Origin: Candidatus Sulfopaludibacter sp.
GTDB lineage: Bacteria; Acidobacteriota; Terriglobia; Bryobacterales; Bryobacteraceae
Length of the DNA: 64,000 bases
Direction of reading: 5' to 3'
Assembly: GCA_031292755.1 (NCBI GenBank)
Contig: JARLGM010000002.1
Location: forward strand, 62,001 to 126,000
In this document: in pieces, positions 1 through 7,913 of the stretch
Position numbering within the stretch: position 1 is the stretch's first letter
Layout of the letters: each line of letters begins with the position of its first letter
Program-made: the position numbers and the translations under genes
The notes under the pieces: generated by a model
Seen by the model: the letters and a program-made list of their open reading frames with translations, nothing else
What the model was told of the DNA's origin: nothing
Databases searched by the model: none

Positions 1-2
1 AC

Positions 3-1232
3 GGCTGGCGGCACCTGTGGCTCGACCAGTGGACCGGCGGCGACGCCTATACCGTGCTGCCCGACCCCGCCGATCCGCGGATGGCGTACTTCGAACAACA
101 GAACGGCGCCATCCAGCGGATGAACCTGGCTGCGGGCAATCCTTCCGTTCCCGGGCCGGCCGTGGAACGCCTGGCGCCGCGCGCTCCCGCGGGCGAGTCC
201 GCGTGGCGCTTCGCGTTCTACACGCCGTTCATCGTTTCTCAATTCAACCCGCGCGTGTTGTACGCGGGCGGGAGCGTCATCGTCAAGTCCAACAACCGCG
301 GCGCCAACTGGCGCGCCATCAGCCCCGATCTCGGCGAACCCGCCGGTCGCGAGCGCGACCTGGTGCATTACGGCGCGGTCACCACGCTCTCGGAATCGCC
401 GCTGATGCAGGGGCTGCTCTATGCCGGCATGGAAGGCGGCGACATCTTCGTCACGCGCGACGACGGCAAGGCGTGGAAGAACGTCAGCGGAGGACTGCCG
501 CGCAAGTGGGTGAGCCGCGTCATCGCCTCGCAGTACGATCTGGGCACCGTGTATGCCTCGCTGACCGGATTCCGCTCCGACGACACCACCGCCTACCTGT
601 ACCGCTCCACCGATTTCGGAGCGACCTGGACGCCGATCGCGCACAATCTTCCGGCCGAGGCCATCAACGTCATCCGCGAAGATCCGCATCGCGCCCTGGT
701 GCTGTATGTTGGCACCGACGCGGGCGTGTACGTGTCGCACGATCAAGGGACGACATGGCAATCGCTGTGCGCAGACCTGCCGACCACTCCCGTGGAAGAC
801 CTGGCGATTCACCCGCGCGCCGATCAGATCGTGATGGCCACACATGGGCGGAGCCTGTTTCTGCTGGACGCGCGTCCGGTGCAGGCGCTGACGCCAGAGA
901 TCGCCGCCAAGTCCCTGCACCTGTTCGAGCCCCGGACGGTAGCGCTGCAATTCGAAGTTCCGCTGGAGGTGAATCCGAAGCCGCCGGGTCGCGCGGACAT
1001 CTTTTTCCGGCTGGCCAACGCCCAGCCCGTCCGGATCACGATCGCGGATGCCGCCGGAAACACGGTGCGCACGCTGAAGGTGGATGGCAGCGCGGGAGTC
1101 AATCAGGCAACGTGGAATCTTCGCGCGGAATCGGGCCCTCCAGTGTCAGCCGGCACTTACCGTATCGAGATTGCGGCGGGAACGATGCAGGAGTCGACGA
1201 CCCTGGTGGTCAAGCCGGCGGGCTTGAACTGA
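3..1232 (+). CDS. BNR/Asp-box (VPS10/sortilin-like) beta-propeller protein, 5' end outside the window
   Basis: The frame is open from base 3, so the gene begins upstream; about 409 residues remain. The GTG at 54 is not a credible start because propeller-like sequence continues before it. Four Asp-box motifs of the S-x-D-x-G-x-x-W type are visible (SNNRGANW, TRDDGKAW, STDFGATW, SHDQGTTW), the hallmark of BNR/sialidase-type propeller blades. The last 90 residues or so form a separate beta-rich module (VRITIADAAGNTVRTLKVDG) like the FlgD-type Ig domain that often closes secreted propeller proteins. Such proteins are secreted and often annotated as glycosyl hydrolase BNR repeat or VPS10-domain proteins, but no catalytic residues are identifiable here. 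Function unknown. Gap to the next gene is 40 bases, same strand. Confidence 0.85.
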   Translation, partial: GWRHLWLDQWTGGDAYTVLPDPADPRMAYFEQQNGAIQRMNLAAGNPSVPGPAVERLAPRAPAGESAWRFAFYTPFIVSQFNPRVLYAGGSVIVKSNNRGANWRAISPDLGEPAGRERDLVHYGAVTTLSESPLMQGLLYAGMEGGDIFVTRDDGKAWKNVSGGLPRKWVSRVIASQYDLGTVYASLTGFRSDDTTAYLYRSTDFGATWTPIAHNLPAEAINVIREDPHRALVLYVGTDAGVYVSHDQGTTWQSLCADLPTTPVEDLAIHPRADQIVMATHGRSLFLLDARPVQALTPEIAAKSLHLFEPRTVALQFEVPLEVNPKPPGRADIFFRLANAQPVRITIADAAGNTVRTLKVDGSAGVNQATWNLRAESGPPVSAGTYRIEIAAGTMQESTTLVVKPAGLN

Positions 1233-1272
1233 GCGTAGTCCGATACCGGCGTACAATCTCCCCTGACACTCT

Positions 1273-2868
1273 ATGAAACTTCTTACGGCGATTGCGATTC
1301 TCGGCGGGCTTGTTCCGGCGCTATCCGGCGACACCTATCCGCGGCAGACCGGGGTGGACGCGATACATTACGTGTTCCGGCTGACGCTCACCGACGACAA
1401 CGACGAGATCGCGGGCGAGGCTACCGCGGACGTGCGCTTCCTCAAAGACGGGTTGACGGAATTCCAGCTTGACCTGGCGACACCGAACGCCGGCAAGGGA
1501 ATGACGGTTTCCGGCGTCAGTTGCGGTGGGACCACGGCGCGTTACCAGCACACAGCGGACCGGCTGGCAATCACGCTGCCCGCGCCATCGAGAGCGGGCG
1601 AGCGGCGGCAGTGTACGGTGAAGTATCGCGGGACGCCCGCCGGCGGATTGTACGCATCGAAGAACAGCCACGGGGAGCGCGGCATTTTCAGCGTGAACTG
1701 GCCCAACCTGGCGCACCAGTGGCTGCCGATCATCGATCATCCGTATGACAAGGCGACCAGCGAATTTCTGGTCACCGCGCCGGCGAAGTACCAGGTTGTG
1801 GCCAACGGACTGCTCCAGGAAGTGCGCGACCTGGGTGATGGCAGGCGCCTGACGCACTGGAAACAATCGGTGCCGATTGCGTCGTGGCTGAACGCCATCG
1901 GGGTGGCGCAATTCGCGGCGCGGCATTTCGGAACAGCGGCGGGAATTCCGCTCGAAACTTGGGTTCCCTACCAGGAAAGGGATGCGGGCATCGCGACGTT
2001 CGAGACGCCCACGCGGCAGGCGATGGAAGTTTTCAGCGGCTACATCGGGCCGTTCCCATACGAAAAGCTGGCCAACGTGTGGGCCACCGCGCCGGGATTC
2101 GGCGGCGGCACGGAACACGCCAGCGTGATTTTTTATGGCTGCTGCCGCTCCACGGCCAACGTGGTCTGGCACGAGATCGCGCACCAGTGGTTCGGCGATT
2201 CCATCACGGAGAAAGACTGGGACGATGTCTGGCTGAGCGAAGGCTTCGCCACCTACTTCACTCTCTTGACGAGCGAGCACGTTCAGGGGCGCGATGCCTT
2301 TGTGGCGGGATTGAAGAACAGCCGCACCCGTGTGTTTGCGCTGGAAAAACAGAATCCTGAGTTCACCGTGGTGCACAACAATCTCGCGGACATGAAGAAG
2401 GTGCTGAACCAGATCATCTACCAGAAGGGCGGATGGGTACTTCACATGCTCCGCGCGCAAATCGGGACGGACAAATTCCAGGCGGGAATCCGCGACTACT
2501 ACCGGCGGTACCGCGACAGCAACGCATCAACCGAAGATTTTCGGCGCGTGATGGAAGAGAACTCGGGACAGGATCTCGGATGGTTTTTTGCCCAATGGCT
2601 GCATCGCACTCCTTCGCCGGCAATCGAGGGCGGGTGGAAATACAACACCGCCGCCAGGGAAGTGGAGATCGATCTGGCGCAGACGCAGAAGGGCGACGCG
2701 TACCGGCTGCCGCTGGAAATCGGAATCGGCGGCGCGCGCATCGAAAAGCTCGAAATGACGCAAAAGCAGCAACACTTCGAGATAGTGTCGGAGGGCGCGC
2801 CGGAGTCGGTCACGCTCGATCCGAACACCTGGGTGCTGATGGACGCCCGCTTCGAAAAGAAGCAGTGA
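1273..2868 (+). CDS. M1 family zinc aminopeptidase
   Basis: 531 residues with an N-terminal signal peptide (MKLLTAIAILGGLVPALSG). The zinc site HEIAHQW is at residues 300-306 with the third ligand E323, giving H300, H304 and E323 plus the catalytic E301 (HExxH-x18-E). The substrate-binding GxMEN-type loop appears as GGGTEH near residues 277-282, a relaxed version. The first 200 residues resemble the M1 beta-saddle domain (family knowledge). The protein ends about 200 residues after the zinc site, so it lacks the long C-terminal helical domain of aminopeptidase N and belongs to the short bacterial form. Predicted role: release of N-terminal residues from peptides in the periplasm or outside the cell. 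ATG start chosen because the signal peptide follows directly. Confidence 0.93.
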   Translation: MKLLTAIAILGGLVPALSGDTYPRQTGVDAIHYVFRLTLTDDNDEIAGEATADVRFLKDGLTEFQLDLATPNAGKGMTVSGVSCGGTTARYQHTADRLAITLPAPSRAGERRQCTVKYRGTPAGGLYASKNSHGERGIFSVNWPNLAHQWLPIIDHPYDKATSEFLVTAPAKYQVVANGLLQEVRDLGDGRRLTHWKQSVPIASWLNAIGVAQFAARHFGTAAGIPLETWVPYQERDAGIATFETPTRQAMEVFSGYIGPFPYEKLANVWATAPGFGGGTEHASVIFYGCCRSTANVVWHEIAHQWFGDSITEKDWDDVWLSEGFATYFTLLTSEHVQGRDAFVAGLKNSRTRVFALEKQNPEFTVVHNNLADMKKVLNQIIYQKGGWVLHMLRAQIGTDKFQAGIRDYYRRYRDSNASTEDFRRVMEENSGQDLGWFFAQWLHRTPSPAIEGGWKYNTAAREVEIDLAQTQKGDAYRLPLEIGIGGARIEKLEMTQKQQHFEIVSEGAPESVTLDPNTWVLMDARFEKKQ

Positions 2869-2892
2869 CAGCTTTGAGCTGACATAAATGCC

Positions 2893-3334
2893 ATGCCGAT
2901 TTCGAGGCGAGACTTGCTGGAAAAGAGCGCGGGCGCCGCGGCACGGAATGCCGGACCGCGGAGCGACCGGCCCAACGTGCTCTACGTGATTCTCGAGGAC
3001 GCCGGCTTCAACGTCGGCGGCTACGGCGAGCTGCTCGTCCGCACGCCGAACATCGACCGCCTCGCATCGCAGGGCGTGGCCTTCGATCACGCATTTTGCG
3101 CCGCGCCGGTGTGCTCAGCCAGCCGCTCTGGCCTGATGACCGGGCGCTACCAGAACAACATCGGCGCGCACAATCACCGCACGCCCGCGGGATTGCGCGC
3201 CGGCACGATGTCGATCCCGCTCACGAAGCGGCTGTCCACCCAAGTACCGCGAGGAACTGAAGCGGTTACGTGCACTGGTGGACTGCTCCGTGGACGAGAA
3301 CGACAAGCTGGTGGCGTTCGAAGGGCTACTATAA
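2893..3334 (+). pseudogene. Type I sulfatase remnant with a large internal deletion
   Basis: The first 110 or so codons are a good sulfatase N-terminus: a Tat-like start (SRRDLLEKSAGAAA), the PNVLYVILEDAG metal-binding stretch, and the formylglycine region VCSASRSGLMTGRY. In place of C-x-P-S-R the core reads C-S-A-S-R, as in some sulfamidase-like members. At about 3236 the sequence jumps, one frame over, to a typical sulfatase C-terminus (KYREELKRLRALVD) that ends at TAA 3332-3334. A full-length enzyme is normally 450-550 residues, so about three quarters of the gene is missing. The frame from 2893 runs on to 3432 as nonsense. Not expected to be active. The tail overlaps the 3' end of the convergent TSUP gene. 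Confidence 0.85.
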
Positions 3335-4213
3335 GCACTTGCCCGAAAATCCAGCAGGGTAGCGAGCCGAGCGCAGCATCAATACTGCCGCGTAGAGCAC
3401 CACGACCGTCACCAGGTAACGCAGCGCCGTGAGGGGCAGCGATTTCACCACGAATGCCGCCAGCGGCACCCCCAACAGTCCGCCGGCTGCCAACCCCGCG
3501 GCCACCGGGACGAAGTAGGCGCGCCTCCACACGAAACGCGAGCCGGCTACCGGCATCAGGAACGCGGCCGAACCCATCATGATGGGGAACGCCGTGGCCG
3601 GATTCATCCCCAGCAGGCTCACCAGTGTCATGCAGGGAGCGTAGAACCCGATTCCGAGTGTGCTGATAGCCGCGAACAGAAAGTTACACACCACGCCGAC
3701 GGCCAGCCGCCAGCCCTGGAGCCCGATCGCCGCACCGCCCGCCGGGAAAAGTGACAACTGGCTCATGAGCATGGCGGTGACGGCGACCAGCAGCGCGAAT
3801 CCCATGCCGAGTTGCACGGAGCGCCGTGAAAGACGCGCCACCAGCCCCGCGCCGAACCATGCGCCCGTCACCGCGCCCGCGATCATCAGCACCAGCGTGG
3901 TGGCGTCCACCTCGATAGCAGCCATATAGATGAACGCCTGAAACATCACCGGCAGCGTGTGGCCAGTGTTGAGCGTGCCGGGAATCAATTCGTCCGGAAC
4001 CATGTTCCAGAACTTGAAAATCGAAGTGCTGGTGGCGAAGGACCCGATTCCCAGTGTGTCCAGAAAATTGGTGCCGAACCCGGTGGCGATGTGGGCTGCG
4101 GAAGGCAAGGGGGCGCCTTCCCGCCGGGCGCGGGCGAGTCCATTCAGAAAGACGGCCAGGTAGAAGATTGCGAATGCGGCCAGCGCCAGAAGCAGAATGA
4201 GTTTCGCGGACAT
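3329..4213 (-). CDS. TSUP (TauE/SafE) family membrane permease
   Basis: 294 residues, almost entirely hydrophobic, with about eight predicted membrane segments, starting with LILLLALAAFAIFYLAVF. The duplicated TauE/SafE layout is recognisable: an ATGFGTNFLDTLGIGS motif in the first half and a GxNPATAFPIMMGSAAF motif in the second. The family exports or imports small organic and sulfur anions such as sulfite or sulfoacetate; the substrate here is unknown. The ATG at 4213 (MSAKLILL) was preferred over in-frame upstream codons because those encode a charged tail overlapping the upstream gene. It follows the enolase-superfamily gene by 10 bases on the same strand and probably shares its transcript, which suggests transport of a related organic acid. 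Confidence 0.88.
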   Translation of the reverse strand: MSAKLILLLALAAFAIFYLAVFLNGLARARREGAPLPSAAHIATGFGTNFLDTLGIGSFATSTSIFKFWNMVPDELIPGTLNTGHTLPVMFQAFIYMAAIEVDATTLVLMIAGAVTGAWFGAGLVARLSRRSVQLGMGFALLVAVTAMLMSQLSLFPAGGAAIGLQGWRLAVGVVCNFLFAAISTLGIGFYAPCMTLVSLLGMNPATAFPIMMGSAAFLMPVAGSRFVWRRAYFVPVAAGLAAGGLLGVPLAAFVVKSLPLTALRYLVTVVVLYAAVLMLRSARYPAGFSGKCL

Positions 4214-4223
4214 GGGTTTCGCG

Positions 4224-5333
4224 TCAGACCTTGCCGATGCGAAGAACCGGCTCGCCCAACACGTCCGTCCGCGGCTGAATGCCGAGTCCCGGCGCGCTGG
4301 AGGCGGCCAGGCGTCCGTCGACGCGCTGCGGCGCGCCTTCGGCAATGCTCACGGTCACGTAGCTGTTGAAGTCGGTGGCGGTGAAGAGAAATTCGGGCTG
4401 CGTGCTGTGCGCCAGGTGGGCGATGGCCGCCGTGATGATGTCGCCGCCCCAGGTGTCCTCGATCGTCATGGCGATGCCGAGCGAAACGCACAGGTCGCGG
4501 ATCTGGCGCGCCTTGCTCAATCCGCCCACTTTGGAGATCTTGAGGTTGATGACGTCCATGGCCCGGTCGGCATAGCCGCGGAGCACCATGTGGACATCGT
4601 CGATGACTTCATCGAGCACGAACGGGCGATTGGTGTGCTGCCGCACCGCGAGGCACTCTTCGTAGTGCATGCAGGGCTGCTCAATGTAGACGTCCACGTT
4701 GCGGACCGCATCGGCCACCCGCAGCGCCTGGTGTTGTGTCCAACCGGTGTTGGCATCGGCAATCAGCACGTCGCCGGTTTGCAGCTTGGCGGCGGCGGCG
4801 TGAATGCGCGCGATATCGGTGTCGGGGTTGCCGCCCACCTTGAGTTGGAACCTGGTGTAGCCTTGTGAGCGGTAGAGGCCCACGTGTTCCGCCATGGCCT
4901 CCGGCGTGTCCTGGGAGATGGCACGGTAGAGCGGGAAATCGTCGCCGTAGCGCCCGCCGAGCAGCACCGCGACAGACTGGCCGCTAGCCTTGCCCAGCAG
5001 GTCCCAGCACGCCATATCGATCGCAGACTTCACGTAGGGGTGTCCGCGCAACGCCTGATCCATGCGGCGGTTCATCACCTGAAGCTGCGTGGGATCGAGC
5101 CCCAGCAATTGCGGTCCGATCTCGGCGATCCCCGTGCGTGCGCCCGCGGCATACGCCGCCAGATACGCCGGTCCGAGAGGGCAGATCTCGCCGTAGCCGG
5201 TAATCCCGGCATCGGTGTGGATGGCCACCACGGTCGAATCGAACACCTCCACCGAATTGCCGCCCGACCATTTGTAGCTCCCCTCGCGTAGAGGCAGCTC
5301 AACTCGATAGGCGCTGATGCCGTTGATCCGCAT
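4224..5333 (-). CDS. Enolase-superfamily (mandelate racemase/muconate lactonizing type) dehydratase or racemase
   Basis: 369 residues with an N-terminal capping domain and a C-terminal TIM barrel. Metal ligands can be placed at D193 (ADANTGW), E218 (YIEQP) and D241 (VLDEV). A general-base lysine lies on strand 2 at K165 (RFQLKVGG), and K265/K268 lie on strand 6 (NLKISKVGG). The EDTWGGD stretch near 292-298 resembles cis-3-hydroxy-L-proline dehydratases and hydroxyproline-betaine epimerases, but this assignment is tentative. The ATG at 5333 is chosen because the [14 protein letters not shown] start matches the family; the open frame upstream is spurious. It sits between a Gfo/Idh/MocA oxidoreductase gene (103-base gap) and a TSUP permease (10-base gap), consistent with a small catabolic operon. 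Confidence 0.9.
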   Translation of the reverse strand: MRINGISAYRVELPLREGSYKWSGGNSVEVFDSTVVAIHTDAGITGYGEICPLGPAYLAAYAAGARTGIAEIGPQLLGLDPTQLQVMNRRMDQALRGHPYVKSAIDMACWDLLGKASGQSVAVLLGGRYGDDFPLYRAISQDTPEAMAEHVGLYRSQGYTRFQLKVGGNPDTDIARIHAAAAKLQTGDVLIADANTGWTQHQALRVADAVRNVDVYIEQPCMHYEECLAVRQHTNRPFVLDEVIDDVHMVLRGYADRAMDVINLKISKVGGLSKARQIRDLCVSLGIAMTIEDTWGGDIITAAIAHLAHSTQPEFLFTATDFNSYVTVSIAEGAPQRVDGRLAASSAPGLGIQPRTDVLGEPVLRIGKV

Positions 5334-5436
5334 ATGTGTCCAATTAGTATGCTTCAGTTCGGTTGGGAATGCCTCGCCGAAACTTCGCGAACCGCCGATG
5401 GATGCCCCTTCCGCAATTGCCAGTGCCCCGTCCCCT

Positions 5437-6759
5437 TCAAACGGTGATCGACCAAGGCTTGCGCATCGGACGTGCCAGCATCTGACTGGCGGATTCGTCG
5501 CCGATGATTTGCTCCTTGGCCGGATCCCAACGGAGGTCGCGGCCGAGGCGGAGGCTGATGTTGCCCAGGTGAGCAATCGTGATCGAACGGTGCGCTTGTT
5601 CAATCGGCGCGGCGGTTTCCTTGCGGGAGATGACGCAGTCGATGAAATTCCGGGCGTGGTTGTCGCTCCGGTAGAGGTGGATGTCTTGCTCTTTGGGTTG
5701 CCAGTCGAGGAGGGATTGGGGAGTCGCTTCGATGGCTCCCCGGTTGACCCAGACACTGCCATCCGAGCCCTGGAACGTGACGCCGCTGCGAAGGCGGCTG
5801 GAGACAGTCATGACTACTCCACTGGCGTAGTGCGCTTCGAAGTAATAATCGACGGCGGTGTTCCAGATCTTTTCCTTGGCCCACTGGGCCTGGCCGTTGC
5901 GGATGGCGACGGGGCCTGTGAGTTCAGTGCCCATGCCCCATTGCGCGATGTCGGGATGATGACCTCCCCAGTCTGTGATTTGGCCGCCGGAATAGTCGAG
6001 AATCCAGCGGAAGTTGACGTGGCAGCGTGCGGGCGCGTAGGGAGCTTCAGGGGCGGGGCCGAGCCACATCGCGTAGTTGAAGCCTTCGGGCACGGGCTCG
6101 GGATCCTGGCGATCGCGGCTGTGACCGAAGTCGGGCGTGCCACCGGGGAGTCCCACCAGGACGGTTTCGAGCTTGCCGATGCCGCCGTTGCGGACGATCT
6201 CGCAGGCCTTGCGGAAGCGCACGTCGGATCGTTGCTGGCTGCCGCACTGGAAGACACGATTGTTCGCCTTGACGGCGCTGGCCATGGCGCGCCCTTCGGA
6301 GATGGTCAGCGAGAGGGGTTTCTCGCCATAGATATCCTTGCCCGCGCGGGCAGCTTGGATGACGGGGATGGAATGCCAGTGATCGGGCACCGCGATGAGG
6401 ACAGTGTCGATGTCCTTGCGCGCGAGCAGGTCCCGGAAGTCCTCATAGGCGGTGCAACCTTTGTAGATGCCGGAGCGCTTGGCGCGAGCATAGTTCCATT
6501 CGACGAGGACGCGGGCCGGTTCGCGTCCGGCGATGGCGCCGTCCCAGTAGCCCGGCGATTCCTTGTTAAGGTCGCACACAGCTACAACCTGGACACGCTC
6601 GTCGGCGAGGAAATTCTTCATGTCGCCGGTGCCTTGGTTGCCGGTACCGATGACGCCCATGGTAATGCGGTTGGACGGGGACGGGCGGTTTTGGGCGCGT
6701 GCCGCGGCAGTGGCCGAGGCGAAGGCAGCGCTGGATTTGAGGAAGTCGCGGCGGAGCAT
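5437..6759 (-). CDS. Gfo/Idh/MocA family NAD(P)-dependent oxidoreductase, Tat-exported type
   Basis: 440 residues. The N-terminus ([22 protein letters not shown]) has a twin-arginine motif, hydrophobic core and Ala cleavage site. The Rossmann fold follows ([12 protein letters not shown]), then the family's EKPLS motif near residue 145. The [13 protein letters not shown] segment near residue 275 supplies the conserved active-site histidines. The family oxidises or reduces sugars, inositols and glycosides; the exported subgroup is expanded in Acidobacteriota and Planctomycetota and its substrates are mostly unknown. It is probably the first gene of a leftward unit with the enolase-superfamily and TSUP genes. 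No clear Shine-Dalgarno sequence precedes the ATG at 6759. Confidence 0.92.
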   Translation of the reverse strand: MLRRDFLKSSAAFASATAAARAQNRPSPSNRITMGVIGTGNQGTGDMKNFLADERVQVVAVCDLNKESPGYWDGAIAGREPARVLVEWNYARAKRSGIYKGCTAYEDFRDLLARKDIDTVLIAVPDHWHSIPVIQAARAGKDIYGEKPLSLTISEGRAMASAVKANNRVFQCGSQQRSDVRFRKACEIVRNGGIGKLETVLVGLPGGTPDFGHSRDRQDPEPVPEGFNYAMWLGPAPEAPYAPARCHVNFRWILDYSGGQITDWGGHHPDIAQWGMGTELTGPVAIRNGQAQWAKEKIWNTAVDYYFEAHYASGVVMTVSSRLRSGVTFQGSDGSVWVNRGAIEATPQSLLDWQPKEQDIHLYRSDNHARNFIDCVISRKETAAPIEQAHRSITIAHLGNISLRLGRDLRWDPAKEQIIGDESASQMLARPMRKPWSITV

Positions 6760-6923
6760 AGTCGGTTCGTAATCGTATCACACCGCGGCACCGCGTCTGC
6801 TCTCTCGGATGCTAAAGTCCAACACCGCCTTGCCGATCCTCCCGGTTCCCGATATGGACCGATGGCCATCGTACGGGGGCGGCGGAGAGGGGACGGCGAC
6901 GACGCACCACTCAGATCCCGTAG

Positions 6924-7384
6924 GCCTCCGCCGATCCGGTCCTTGATCCGCGGCTTGGCCACATGGTCCAGGATGAGGGTCTGGTTGGGATGCCGGTCCA
7001 CGAACTGGATCGCCGCCGGCAGGTGGCGTGCGAAGGCCAGGATGTCGTAGCGCCGTCCGCACGGGCGCAGTTTCCTGTCGCCGGCGAACCGCTCCAGGTG
7101 CTTCATCACGGCCGCGCCCCCGATCAACGGCACCCGCCCCCCACCACGCCGCGGATCAGCGGGCGCCGGGCGGACAGGCCCCGCAGCCACGAGGCTTCCT
7201 CCAAAGTCTGGCGGGTCTGTACCGCCACTGTGCCCTCGATACCGACGTAGTGCATCAGCTCTTCCAAGTGCTCCGGCAGGAAATCGCGCTTGTTGGCGCC
7301 CATCTCCGGCCTGATCCAGCCGTACTCGGCGGCACTATACTTCCACAAGTGGCGATCGGCATCGTCGAAGGCCAGGATGGCACT
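6924..7384 (-). pseudogene. Amidohydrolase (fuconolactonase-like TIM-barrel) remnant in two frames
   Basis: Read leftward, frame one (about 7384-7130) gives [13 protein letters not shown], then an EGTVAVQTRQTLEEASWL stretch and LIRGVVG. This is the N-terminus of the amidohydrolase-2 family that includes L-fuconolactonase and L-rhamnonolactonase. The frame then shifts; 7133-6924 reads LERFAGDRKLR followed directly by YDILAFARHLPAAIQ and LILDHVAKPRIKD. In intact family members about 40 residues, including the VQDEPD region, lie between those two pieces, and a further 90 or so residues with the last metal ligand follow. There is therefore one frameshift, one internal deletion and a lost C-terminus. 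The 164 bases between this remnant and the oxidoreductase start (6760-6923) hold nothing I recognise. Confidence 0.75.
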
Positions 7385-7399
7385 TTACGCCAGCAGCCG

Positions 7400-7722
7400 G
7401 TCCACCACGTGCCGCGAATCTCTTCGAGCGTGGGCGGCAGGCCGGTGAGATCGAACGTAGCGCGCCGGATCAGCGTACGCTTGTCCGCCGCTGGCGCCGG
7501 CGCCAGTCCCTCTGGCACCATCGCTGGCCCACGCGCTCAACCCCTGAGCATCCCTTCGCGCGTGTCCAGTCGCAGTCCGCCCATCGGCGAGGAGTGGCGC
7601 GCCAGGCACTGCCGCGCGAGCACCGGCCGCACTTTCGTCTCGAAAAAGTCCGCGCCTCCTTGGCCGGCTTTCAGGTCTACGCAAACGGCCCGCAATCCGG
7701 CCCAAATGAGTTTCATCCGCAT
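7400..7722 (-). pseudogene. Planctomycete-type cytochrome c / DUF1549 protein remnant
   Basis: From ATG 7722 the frame encodes a PSCyt1-type beginning: FFETKVRPVLARQC, then GGLRLDTREGMLRG, ending at a stop at 7537. The heme motif expected as C-x-x-C-H reads CLARH, so the second cysteine is lost. About 7521-7414 carries the DUF1549 signature [20 protein letters not shown] followed by LEEI. A further frame change gives VVDRLLA and a stop near 7385. Intact PSD1-type proteins are 700-1100 residues, so most of the gene, including all DUF1553, is gone. The amidohydrolase remnant abuts immediately downstream. These outer-membrane or periplasmic proteins often accompany sulfatase and DUF1501 genes, which fits the neighbourhood. 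Confidence 0.75.
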
Positions 7723-7913
7723 CCCTTCACCGCTAAACACAGCTTCTGGCAGTATGCAATAGCGCGCTTTATGCCCGCTCGGACATGAGTTGGCCAAGCG
7801 GTTCGGAGTACGCGAGCTCATCCTGAAAAGTGGGCTACTTTCTCTCCTCCCCGGTGGTCTGGTTTTGTCCCGCGCCTTGACAGGCAACTCTCCAAGAAGC
7901 TAAGAAGGAAGCC

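Noticed and set aside
5334-5762. N-terminal extension of the enolase-superfamily gene to 5762
   Set aside because: The extension overlaps the oxidoreductase gene on the same strand in another frame and encodes Thr/Ser-rich nonsense; MRINGIS at 5333 fits the family start.
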